Positions 1 to 6,765 of a stretch of 14,727 nt of DNA are shown one piece after another. The first letter of the stretch is position 1. Every line of letters starts with the position of its first letter. Source of the stretch: an uncultured Flavobacteriales bacterium. Its GTDB lineage: Bacteria; Bacteroidota; Bacteroidia; Flavobacteriales_E; Vicingaceae. Position numbers and translations under genes: made by a program. Below the pieces are notes generated by a model. That model ran no database searches. It saw only the letters and a list, made by a program, of their open reading frames with translations, and was not told where the DNA came from. The stretch spans positions 1-14,727 of the forward strand of contig CAJXRL010000038.1 of assembly GCA_913059105.1 (NCBI GenBank), read 5' to 3'.

Positions 1-44
1 ATTTCTGCCTGTCTCGTGGGCTCGGAGATGTGTATAAGAGACAG
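1..44. other. Nextera i7-side sequencing adapter (artefact)
   Basis: This is not genomic DNA. Positions 26-44 are the 19-bp Tn5 mosaic end AGATGTGTATAAGAGACAG, and 11-25 (GTCTCGTGGGCTCGG) is the Illumina Nextera read-2 adapter. Positions 3-10 (TTCTGCCT) match, from memory, the i7 index N703 as written in the adapter, and the leading AT fits the end of the P7 primer. Genomic sequence starts at 45, inside feoB. The stretch should be trimmed; its presence means the left edge is a library or assembly end, not a biological boundary. Confidence 0.98.
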
Positions 45-1069
45 ATTATAGACCTTCCATTGAGTCCAAATCGTTTTAGTAAGGCATCGGTAAGAAAACT
101 GACTCGAGACAAATAGCCTGTATCTTCAAGAATTGCAATGAACATAAATAACATGGCAATTTGTGGAATAAAAATGATAATTCCACCCAACCCAGCTAAT
201 ACCCCATCAACCAACAAGTCATTTAAAACTCCTTGTGGTAAGGTTTCAGCAAGCCAATTGCCGAGCACCAAAAACCCGCCTTCAATCCATTCCATTGGAT
301 AAGAGGACCACGAGAAAATGGCTTGAAAAATGAGGAATAAAATGAATAGGAAAATCGAAAAACCCCATATTGGATGGGTAAAAACACTATCGATCTTTCG
401 AGTAACTGTTGCGGTTCTGGACTCTCCATTCTTAGTCAGCGTCTCTGCAATAATGCCCTTAATTTTATCAAAACGATGAATGGTATTTTCTAAAGCATCT
501 TTCGATTCATGATCTTCAATAAACTTGTCTGCCTTTTTATATTGATAATTTTCAATTACTGCCTTCAACTCCTTTGTTCCTTTGCCCAATCTAGCATTCA
601 TTGGAATAACAGGAATTCCTAATCTTTTTTGCAGTTGTACTATGTCTATACTTTGCTTGTTGCGTTCCACAACATCCATCATATTTAGAACCAACAGGGT
701 TGGCTGTTCCGAATCGATTAATTGTGTTGCTAACAATAAGTTTCGCTTCAAATTGGATGCATCAGCAACCACTACAATTAATTCAGGTAAATCAGTCCTC
801 GAACTATCGTTAAGGTAGTCGAAAGTCACTCTTTCGTCTTCTGATCGAGGACTTAAACTATAAGTTCCAGGGAGATCTATTACTTCAGCAACTACCTCAT
901 CGTTAATACGAACAGAACCTATTTTCTTTTCTACCGTAACACCAGGGAAATTTCCAATTCGTTGGTTTAAACCAGTGAGTGAATTGAAAAGCGTGGATTT
1001 TCCAGAATTTGGATTCCCTACTAAAACTAATCTAAGTTTATCTTTTACCGTAAATGCTTTCTTCTCCAA
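45..1069 (-). CDS. feoB: Ferrous iron transport protein B, N-terminal half (cut by contig end)
   Basis: FeoB is the inner-membrane Fe(II) importer with an N-terminal cytosolic GTPase domain. Translating the minus strand gives one uninterrupted frame of about 341 codons. The GTPase motifs are G1 GNPNSGKS (about residues 18-25), G2 NFPGVT (40-45), G3 DLPG (65-68) and G4 NMMD (129-132). A spacer follows, then a hydrophobic segment around FSIFLFILFLIF and the first Gate region (GGIIIFIPQIAMLF, EDTGYLSR). The frame runs into the adapter after NGRSII, so roughly the C-terminal half of the usual 700 or so residues is missing. The frame opens after a TGA inside feoA and holds no ATG or GTG before the G1 motif, so TTG at 1067-1069 is the best start. 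It lies 2 nt after the feoA stop, which implies translational coupling. The start is inferred; the identity is certain. Confidence 0.95.
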
Positions 1070-1071
1070 AT

Positions 1072-1302
1072 CTATTCGCTTAGTTCTACTTGCATTTTCT
1101 GAGCATCATCTTTCCGAAGGCTTATAAAACTATCTTCAACACTGATGATAATGGGATCCCCAAAAGGCGCCTTACGCTCAATTAACAGTTCTTCTCCTAC
1201 GATACAACCCATACTATATAGCTGAATGGTTAACTGCGAGTCTAACACATTCTTTAAGATAACTTTATCTCCAACTTTATAGTCTGCTAAGTTGCTCTTC
1301 AT
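1072..1302 (-). CDS. feoA: Ferrous iron transport protein A
   Basis: This is a 76-residue single-domain FeoA, a small cytosolic SH3-like protein thought to bind and support FeoB during Fe(II) uptake. Family features visible are an early KVGDKVIL segment, the LYSMGCIVGEELLIERKAPFGDPI core (the usual L..MG...G..v.v....fgdP pattern) and a C-terminal beta strand ending in an ISLRKDDA-like segment. Length is typical. It is the first gene of a feoA-feoB operon on the minus strand, with the feoB start 2 nt beyond its stop. The start ATG at 1300-1302 lies 6 nt downstream of a 21-bp dyad, so the gene is probably transcribed when iron is scarce. No ribosome-binding purine run is obvious, which is normal in Bacteroidota. 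Confidence 0.96.
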   Translation of the reverse strand: MKSNLADYKVGDKVILKNVLDSQLTIQLYSMGCIVGEELLIERKAPFGDPIIISVEDSFISLRKDDAQKMQVELSE

Positions 1303-1308
1303 TGATAT

Positions 1309-1329
1309 TATTTAGATTTAATCTAAATA
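1309..1329. promoter_or_regulatory. Perfect 21-bp dyad before feoA, probable DtxR-family iron operator
   Basis: The left arm TATTTAGATT (1309-1318) is the exact reverse complement of the right arm AATCTAAATA (1320-1329) around a single central T. The TTTAGA...TCTAAA core resembles operators of the DtxR/IdeR/MntR metalloregulator family, whose half-sites carry TTAG(G/A). It starts 1 nt after the candidate -7 box of feoA and would cover the transcription start, a position suited to repression. The dyad is seen directly; assignment to a DtxR-type regulator is inferred from sequence similarity and from the iron-uptake genes it precedes. Confidence 0.7.
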
Positions 1330-1330
1330 G

Positions 1331-1338
1331 CAAAGATA
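1331..1338 (-). promoter_or_regulatory. Candidate -7 promoter element of feoAB
   Basis: On the minus strand this reads TATCTTTG, an exact match to the Bacteroidota -7 consensus TAnnTTTG. It lies 28 nt upstream of the feoA start codon and abuts the operator-like dyad. No good TTG -33 element is seen at the expected spacing; the closest is a TTTA at about 1361-1364. Confidence 0.55.
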
Positions 1339-1355
1339 CCCTTAAATATGCTCAT

Positions 1356-1565
1356 CTAGCTAAAGAAATAGTGCTTTTCAGAAATAATTGTCGGTACTTT
1401 TTGTTCTAGATTACTAAAGGTAGGACAATCGCATTTCTTTTTACTTTTAGACTTAGTTTTCCTTTTTTTATGCGACACTGTCCCATTGGTTTTGCATGCC
1501 ATGGTGCAAGCGGCAATAATTAACAATAAAAGAAATTGGCGAATAGTCATAGTCAAAGTTACCAT
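1356..1565 (-). CDS. Small lysine-rich putative lipoprotein
   Basis: This 69-residue protein (64 if the second Met at 1548-1550 is used) has a short hydrophobic signal segment IRQFLLLLII followed by AACTMAC. That offers two possible lipobox cysteines, IAAC (the better fit) and TMAC. A very basic stretch follows (about 12 Lys/Arg in KKRKTKSKSKKK), then a CDCPTFS motif and a short tail. It is probably a lipidated envelope protein of unknown function. The second Met may be the true start, because a TAnnTTTG box (1554-1561) overlaps the first codons. The gene sits between the nrdJ terminator and the feoA promoter and reads the same way as both, but appears to be its own transcript. I recognise no named family; coding status is moderately secure because of the signal peptide. 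Confidence 0.65.
   Translation of the reverse strand: MVTLTMTIRQFLLLLIIAACTMACKTNGTVSHKKRKTKSKSKKKCDCPTFSNLEQKVPTIISEKHYFFS
1554..1561 (-). promoter_or_regulatory. TAnnTTTG element overlapping the lipoprotein start
   Basis: The minus strand reads TAACTTTG here, immediately after the first candidate ATG (1563-1565) and 3 nt before the second (1548-1550). If it is the -7 element, transcription would begin at or next to the second ATG, giving a leaderless or very short-leader mRNA. There is no clear TTG at the usual -33 spacing. Confidence 0.35.
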
Positions 1566-1579
1566 ATATAATAAACTAA

Positions 1580-1609
1580 AAAAGCCTCAACAATATTGCT
1601 GAGGCTTTT
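1580..1609 (-). terminator. Intrinsic terminator of nrdJ
   Basis: AAAAGCCTCA (1580-1589) pairs with TGAGGCTTTT (1600-1609) in a perfect 10-bp stem with a 10-nt loop. Read on the minus strand, the hairpin is followed by a run of six T. It begins 22 nt past the nrdJ stop codon and separates nrdJ from the lipoprotein and feoAB genes. On the plus strand the T-run is short, so it mainly serves nrdJ. Confidence 0.85.
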
Positions 1610-1631
1610 CAAAGTATCTATTCATTATTCA

Positions 1632-4250
1632 TTACCCACATTTACTGTATCCACAGTCAACGCAAGTTAAACAACCTTCTTTGAACATTAATCCTTCTTC
1701 AGAAGAACATTCAGGACAAGATTGTCCATCGATTTTGGTACCGTCGGGAATGTATTTTTTCAATGCCCTTTGAACCCCATTTTTCCAAGTATTCAAGCTC
1801 TCATCGCTCAAATGAAGGTTTGCCACCATATCCACAACAAATTCAATCGGCATACCGTGTCTTAAGACTCCTGAAATTAGTTTAGCGTAGTTCCAATATT
1901 CTTTGTTAAACGTTCTTGAAAGTCCTTCAATTGTCGTTTTGTAACCGTCTTTATCTTCGTACTGAAAATCGTAGCGAGCTCTCCCGTCAATTGTTTTGTT
2001 TCTTAATACCCAGCCACTATCAACTTGACCTAAAATTGAGAATGAATCTTCTGCCCTACCTGTAAAAATCTCATAAGGTCTCCCATCAATTGTTCCAACA
2101 ATAGCAACCCACTTTTCATGGTTGTTGTTGAATTTAACAATATCAGCCTCTAATACTTTTGGTCTTGGTGGAGCTTGTGTTTCCATGAAAGCTCCGGCCT
2201 TTTCTTTCTTTCCTTTATCGTCGTTGCTTACCAATACTCCAGATCTTGATCCATCTCGATAAACAGTAATTCCTTTACAACCACTTTCCCATCCAGCCAT
2301 ATAGATTTTAGAAACCATTTCTTCAGTAGTTTCCTCAGGAATATTCACAGTTACGGAAATCGAGTGATCTACCCATTTTTGGATAGCTCCCTGCATTTTC
2401 ACTTTGTTTACCCAGTTCACATCATTTGCTGTTGCCCCGTGATAAGGAGTTTTAGCAATAATTTTATCTAGCTCTTCTTGACCGTAAGTTGAAACCTCGT
2501 TTGCGTCGTAACCGTTTGCAGTTAACCAAGTTCTAAAGTGGTGGTGAAATACATTGTACTCTTCCCAAGAATCACCTACCTCATCAACAAAGTCAATTCT
2601 AGAGTTTTGATCGTTTGGATTAATTTTCTTTCTTCTCTTGTAAGAAACCATAAATACTGGCTCAATACCTGAAGAAGTTTGTGTCATAATAGAAGTTGTT
2701 CCTGTTGGAGCAATAGTTAATAAGGCGATATTTCTTCTACCGTATTTTACCATGTCCTCATATAAAGCAGGATCAGCTTCCTTAATTCTATTCACCATCG
2801 GATTCTTCTCCTCTCGAATTGAATCATAAATCGGGAATGAACCTCTATCTTTTGCTAATTCAACTGAAGAACGGTAAGCTTCTATAGCTAATGTCTTGTG
2901 AACTTTTACTGAAAAATTTAATGCTTCATCTGTTCCGTATTTTTTACCCAAAGCAGCTAACATATCTCCTTCTGCTGTAATACCAACTCCAGTTCTTCTG
3001 CCTTCAATGCACTTTTGCTTGATCTTTTTCCAAAGTGTTAATTCAGTTTGCTTCACATCTAAGCCTTCTGGATCATCTTCAATTTTCTTAATAATAGCGT
3101 CAATCTTCTCCATTTCAAGATCAACAATATCATCCATAATTCTTTGAGCAGACATTGCGTGCTTTTTGAATTTCACCATGTCGAACTTAGCTTCGGGTGT
3201 AAATGGATTTTCTACGTAACTGAATAAATTAATCGCCAATAAACGACAAGAGTCATACGGACATAATGGAATTTCTCCGCAAGGATTCGTAGAAATAGTC
3301 TTAAATCCTAAATCTGCATAACAGTCAGCTACTGATTCATTAATTACAGTATCCCAGAATAAAATACCTGGTTCTGCTGATTTCCATGCATTGTGAATAA
3401 TTTTGTCCCACAATTTTGTAGCACTAGTTTCAGAGGTATATGTTGGGTTCGCACTTTCAATAGGGTATTGCTGTGGGAAATTTTTGTTTTCCTTGACAGC
3501 TTTCATAAAGTCATCCGTTATTTTCACAGAAACGTTAGCTCCAGTAACTTTAGTACCGTCCATCTTAGCATCTACAAAATGCTCAGCATCTGGATGCTTA
3601 ACAGATACGCTTAACATCAATGCACCTCTTCTACCATCTTGAGCAACTTCTCTCGTTGAGTTTGAATACCGTTCCATAAATGGAACGATACCAGTTGAAG
3701 TTAAAGCACTGTTCATAACAGGACTTCCTTTTGGTCTAATATGAGATAAGTCATGTCCAACTCCACCTCTTCTCTTCATTAATTGAACTTGTTCTTCGTC
3801 AATTTTCATAACACCACCATAAGAGTCAGCCACACCCTTATTACCAATTACGAAACAGTTAGACAATGAAGCAATTTGAAATGGATTTCCAATTCCTGTC
3901 ATCGGCCCACCTTGAGGAACAATGTATTTAAAGTCTTTCAATAAATCATAAACTTCTCTTTCTGTTAATGAGTTTGAATACTTAGATTCCACTCTCGCAA
4001 TTTCCGAAGCCATTCTTTTATGCATGTCATCAGGAGTTCTTTCATATAGATTTCCTGCTGAATCTTTCAATGCATATTTGTTTAACCAAACACTTGCTGC
4101 TAGCTCATCACCACTAAAATATTCGGTGGCGCTTTGAATTACTTGCTCATATGTATAGGTTGCTCTTTTTTGAGCATTTTGCTGGTTGTCTCCAACAGAA
4201 GTTGTCGCTTGGTCGGCTGCTACGTTAGTGGCTGTTTCTTTCATTTTCAA
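1632..4250 (-). CDS. nrdJ: Adenosylcobalamin-dependent (class II) ribonucleotide reductase
   Basis: This cytosolic enzyme reduces ribonucleotides to deoxyribonucleotides using a radical made from vitamin B12, without oxygen or a second subunit. The 872-residue protein has an N-terminal Gln/Thr-rich extension (1-30) and a ten-stranded barrel core. The core contains SNCF (C132), the signature NPCGE with the presumed thiyl-radical Cys C324, C335 in PYDSC, and PTGTTS (515-520). C132 and C335 are the likely redox pair; the 11-residue gap between C324 and C335 is the same as in the Thermotoga maritima enzyme. The C-terminus has six cysteines from C845 to C871 (CPEC, CLTC, CGYSKC), the usual zinc-ribbon-like and thiol-shuttle tail. 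All key residues are intact. It is monocistronic, with its own terminator and a promoter divergent from hem. No cobalamin riboswitch is visible upstream. Identity is very secure. Confidence 0.97.
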   Translation of the reverse strand: MKMKETATNVAADQATTSVGDNQQNAQKRATYTYEQVIQSATEYFSGDELAASVWLNKYALKDSAGNLYERTPDDMHKRMASEIARVESKYSNSLTEREVYDLLKDFKYIVPQGGPMTGIGNPFQIASLSNCFVIGNKGVADSYGGVMKIDEEQVQLMKRRGGVGHDLSHIRPKGSPVMNSALTSTGIVPFMERYSNSTREVAQDGRRGALMLSVSVKHPDAEHFVDAKMDGTKVTGANVSVKITDDFMKAVKENKNFPQQYPIESANPTYTSETSATKLWDKIIHNAWKSAEPGILFWDTVINESVADCYADLGFKTISTNPCGEIPLCPYDSCRLLAINLFSYVENPFTPEAKFDMVKFKKHAMSAQRIMDDIVDLEMEKIDAIIKKIEDDPEGLDVKQTELTLWKKIKQKCIEGRRTGVGITAEGDMLAALGKKYGTDEALNFSVKVHKTLAIEAYRSSVELAKDRGSFPIYDSIREEKNPMVNRIKEADPALYEDMVKYGRRNIALLTIAPTGTTSIMTQTSSGIEPVFMVSYKRRKKINPNDQNSRIDFVDEVGDSWEEYNVFHHHFRTWLTANGYDANEVSTYGQEELDKIIAKTPYHGATANDVNWVNKVKMQGAIQKWVDHSISVTVNIPEETTEEMVSKIYMAGWESGCKGITVYRDGSRSGVLVSNDDKGKKEKAGAFMETQAPPRPKVLEADIVKFNNNHEKWVAIVGTIDGRPYEIFTGRAEDSFSILGQVDSGWVLRNKTIDGRARYDFQYEDKDGYKTTIEGLSRTFNKEYWNYAKLISGVLRHGMPIEFVVDMVANLHLSDESLNTWKNGVQRALKKYIPDGTKIDGQSCPECSSEEGLMFKEGCLTCVDCGYSKCG

Positions 4251-4278
4251 TTAATTGGCGTTTTTTGTTCATGAGATT

Positions 4279-4295
4279 GTTAATACACGATTAAC
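4279..4295. promoter_or_regulatory. GTTAAT-N5-ATTAAC dyad at the nrdJ transcription start
   Basis: GTTAAT (4279-4284) and ATTAAC (4290-4295) form a perfect 6-bp inverted repeat with a 5-nt spacer. It lies 5 nt downstream of the candidate nrdJ -7 box, where a bound repressor would block initiation. It does not look like the conserved NrdR box. A related half-site lies upstream at 4349-4363. The operator role is inferred. Confidence 0.4.
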
Positions 4296-4300
4296 TTTGT

Positions 4301-4331
4301 CTAAAGTAGAATTGTATGTCTCTTTTTACAA
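4301..4331 (-). promoter_or_regulatory. Candidate nrdJ promoter
   Basis: On the minus strand a TTG (4331 to 4329) is followed after 20 nt by TACTTTAG (4308 to 4301), one base from the Bacteroidota -7 consensus TAnnTTTG. The spacing is right for a -33/-7 promoter. Transcription would begin near 4294, about 44 nt before the nrdJ ATG. Confidence 0.5.
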
Positions 4332-4547
4332 TAACTGTGCTTTAGTTTTATTAACAAATCTCAGAATAAAGTAGTCTTAGATTCTACCGCTTGTTCAAGC
4401 ATTATTTCACTTTTTTTTTCAACAATTGAACTTTTGGCAAGGCATTTTTGTATGAGAAACTTTATTCTTGGTTTCATCCCTGTAAATCATCAACCTTCTT
4501 GTAAGAATAACGTGACAATTATCATTATATTCGAACCTTTATTTGGG

Positions 4548-4555
4548 TAAATTTG
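4548..4555 (+). promoter_or_regulatory. Candidate -7 promoter element of the hem operon
   Basis: TAAATTTG is an exact TAnnTTTG match that ends 22 nt before the hemA-hemC ATG, implying a leader of roughly 15-18 nt. No TTG is present at the usual -33 spacing, so the promoter may be weak or activator-dependent. The 12-mer TAAATTTGCTTC beginning here recurs in front of the MORN-repeat gene at 12027. Confidence 0.5.
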
Positions 4556-4577
4556 CTTCTCTTTTTAATTAGCTTGA

Positions 4578-6761
4578 ATGAATAGAATTGTAGGGATTGA
4601 ACTGAGCCACCGCTACGCTCCAATCGAAGTTCGGGAACAACTGGCATTAAATTCAGAGCAAACCGAACAAGCTCTTCAAGAATTAAAGCAAGTCTATCAA
4701 GAAGTTTTCATCATTTCTACTTGCAATAGATTATCCTTGTATGCTTTCGGAGACAGCTACTTGCATTTGGAAAAATATTTAGAGCGATTTGGAAATTATA
4801 GTCAATACTTAACCGTTCTTCCTGACACAAAAATTGCAGTACAAAATCTTTTTTCCACTGCTGCGGGTTTGGAGTCTCAAGCCATCGGTGAACATCAAAT
4901 TGTAGGACAAATTAGAGATGCTCTTGATCTTGCCAGAAAAAACAAAACCATCGGTCCCATTTTAGACGAATTTATTCGACAAGCGATACACGTTGGTAAA
5001 AGAAGCAGGTTAGAAACAAACATAGGGAAACATTCTGCCTCACTAGCAACTGTTGGCTTTGAGTTGATTAACAAGCATGATTTCAATTTAAACGACTGCA
5101 ACTTGTTACTAGTTGGCACAGGAAACATGGCAAATTTGGTCAATACTGTTTTAGATCGATCTTCGATAAACAAACTATTTATTGCGAGTCACAATTTGGA
5201 AAGAGCAAGTGAAATGGCTGCCGAATGGGATGGCGAAGCTGTTCACGTTAGCAAATTGCCCTACTTATTAGCGGACGTAGATATTATTATTGGTGGAACT
5301 CAAGGCGAAGTAAATTTATTGGCCGAAAAAGAAATTGAAAATTCTAAATGCACTAGAGCACAATTTGCAGCTTCTCCAAAAAAACCAAAACTTTTAATTG
5401 ACTTCGGTTTACCTCGAAACTTTAACCCGAATCTCAAAAAGCTAGACAATATTCATTTATATGACCTAGATGATATAAAGAAAATGACTTTCGAAGGGCT
5501 ATTAAAGCGCCACAATGAAATTCCACAGGTAAAAGAAATTATTAATGACGAAGTTTCGAAATTCACAGAAGCATACTACCAGAGAAAAGCCGCACCTGTA
5601 ATCGAGGCCTTTTGGAATGGTTTGAACGAAACGAAAGATGACGAATTGAAATGGCTGATGCCTAAGTTAGGCGAAGTGACAAAAGAGCAAAAGAAGCTGA
5701 TTGAGAAGTTTGCTCATCGCATGATTCGTAAAATTTCTAAAAACCCAATGGAACAAATGCACGAAATGGCACAAAATCTGCACTTTACGGACAATCCTAT
5801 TAATACAGTAAAAAAAGTTTTTGATTTGGATGAAGTAGAATTATTTGTGCCAAAGCGAAGAGTTATCATTGGCACACGAGGCAGTAAACTTGCATTAACA
5901 CAAACAACTCATGTTATTGAGCAATTAAAGACGCTAGACCCTCAAATAGAATATATTACCAAAATAATTCGTACAAGCGGAGATGACGGTAACATTGAAG
6001 TAATGGGAGCCTTTACTTCAGCCATTCAGCGAGCTTTGTTAAACAAGACAGTGGATATAGCCGTGCACAGCTACAAAGATTTGCCAATTGAACAAGTCCC
6101 CGGTTTACAGATTGGAGCTATTTCAGAACGAGAAGATGTCAGAGATGCATTTCTCTCTAATTCAGGAAAACCGTTGAGAGATTTACCTGAAGGTTCTGTT
6201 ATTGGAACGGGAAGTTTAAGAAGGCAAATTCAAATTCTGCAAATTAGACCTGACGTTGAAGTAAAATTTATTCAAGGCAACTTAGACGGCAGAATTAAAA
6301 AAATGAAAGACGGTGGATACGATGCCATTATTTTAGCTGTTGCCGGTTTGAAGCGTCTAGGAATGTTAGCTGAAGTCTCCGAATTTTTAACCGAAGAAGA
6401 AATGATTCCTGCTGTTTGTCAAGGCGCGTTAGCCCTTGAAATTAGGGAAGGTGACAAAACCACGGCGAATTTAGTGCAAAAACTAGATGACAAAAACGTT
6501 CACTTAGCAACAGATGCCGAACGAAGTTTTCTAACCGCATGCGGTGGCGGCTGTAATTTCCCTTTAGCTGCTTATGCTCAAATAGATGGCAACTCAATCC
6601 ACATTAAAGGGCTATATGCTTCAGGAGACGGGACAGTCGTTGAAATTGACACCATTCAAGGACATAAAAACGGTGCTAACAGATTAGCAGAACAATTGGC
6701 AAATGACTTGATGCAAAAAGTGCGAGACAGAAGATTAGCCGCTGAAACATCATCTAAATAA
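4578..6761 (+). CDS. hemA-hemC: Glutamyl-tRNA reductase / porphobilinogen deaminase fusion (HemA-HemC)
   Basis: This is one 727-residue cytosolic protein with two complete haem enzymes. Residues 1 to about 420 are glutamyl-tRNA reductase, which makes glutamate-1-semialdehyde from Glu-tRNA with NADPH. It shows STCNR with catalytic C49, SQAIGEHQIVGQI (100-112), the Rossmann GTGNMA (180-185) and the C-terminal dimerisation helices ending in VFDLDE (414-419). Residues about 427-720 are porphobilinogen deaminase, which makes hydroxymethylbilane. It shows GTRGSKLAL (432-440), HSYKDLP with catalytic D501, GTGSLRRQ (543-550) and GGGC, whose C659 would carry the dipyrromethane cofactor. Stand-alone GluTRs end close to VFDLDE, so there is essentially no linker. 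No ATG lies at the junction, only an in-frame GTG (V424). It is first in an operon with hemD and hemB. The fused enzymes catalyse non-consecutive steps (1 and 4). Both identities are secure. Confidence 0.97.
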   Translation: MNRIVGIELSHRYAPIEVREQLALNSEQTEQALQELKQVYQEVFIISTCNRLSLYAFGDSYLHLEKYLERFGNYSQYLTVLPDTKIAVQNLFSTAAGLESQAIGEHQIVGQIRDALDLARKNKTIGPILDEFIRQAIHVGKRSRLETNIGKHSASLATVGFELINKHDFNLNDCNLLLVGTGNMANLVNTVLDRSSINKLFIASHNLERASEMAAEWDGEAVHVSKLPYLLADVDIIIGGTQGEVNLLAEKEIENSKCTRAQFAASPKKPKLLIDFGLPRNFNPNLKKLDNIHLYDLDDIKKMTFEGLLKRHNEIPQVKEIINDEVSKFTEAYYQRKAAPVIEAFWNGLNETKDDELKWLMPKLGEVTKEQKKLIEKFAHRMIRKISKNPMEQMHEMAQNLHFTDNPINTVKKVFDLDEVELFVPKRRVIIGTRGSKLALTQTTHVIEQLKTLDPQIEYITKIIRTSGDDGNIEVMGAFTSAIQRALLNKTVDIAVHSYKDLPIEQVPGLQIGAISEREDVRDAFLSNSGKPLRDLPEGSVIGTGSLRRQIQILQIRPDVEVKFIQGNLDGRIKKMKDGGYDAIILAVAGLKRLGMLAEVSEFLTEEEMIPAVCQGALALEIREGDKTTANLVQKLDDKNVHLATDAERSFLTACGGGCNFPLAAYAQIDGNSIHIKGLYASGDGTVVEIDTIQGHKNGANRLAEQLANDLMQKVRDRRLAAETSSK

Positions 6762-6765
6762 GAAG

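Larger units (their letters stand above)
4251..4577. other. Intergenic region between divergent nrdJ and hemA-hemC
   Basis: This is a 327-bp gene-free stretch. The nrdJ-proximal half (4272-4363) holds a promoter candidate and ATTAAC/GTTAAT half-sites. The hemA-proximal end holds a TAAATTTG box at 4548-4555. The middle (about 4380-4530) is AT-rich with a nine-T run near 4411 and a weak TTCAA/TTGAA dyad at 4418-4430. I see no ORF, tRNA, riboswitch fold or mobile-element end in it. Confidence 0.7.

Noticed and set aside
26..44. Biological Tn5/IS50 transposon end
   Set aside because: The mosaic end is the engineered version joined directly to Illumina adapter sequence; it is a library artefact.
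223..429. Minus-strand open frame beginning MESPEPQ
   Set aside because: It lies wholly inside feoB in another frame and has no recognisable domain.
582..818. Plus-strand open frame antisense to feoB
   Set aside because: It mirrors the conserved FeoB GTPase region; the translation has no coherent features.
1309..1329. Fur box before feoA
   Set aside because: The half-site TTTAGA lacks the GATAAT-type hexamers of Fur boxes and fits DtxR-type operators better.
3393..3642. Overlapping plus-strand open frames inside nrdJ
   Set aside because: They are antisense to a continuous, conserved enzyme and overlap each other; shadows of real coding sequence.
4251..4400. Possible cobalamin riboswitch upstream of the B12-dependent nrdJ
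   Set aside because: No B12-box-like conserved segment or multi-stem fold was seen, and B12 riboswitches usually repress B12-independent enzymes rather than NrdJ.
4418..4430. TTCAA-caa-TTGAA dyad in the intergenic region
   Set aside because: The arms are only five bases long in very AT-rich sequence and are not placed clearly relative to either promoter.
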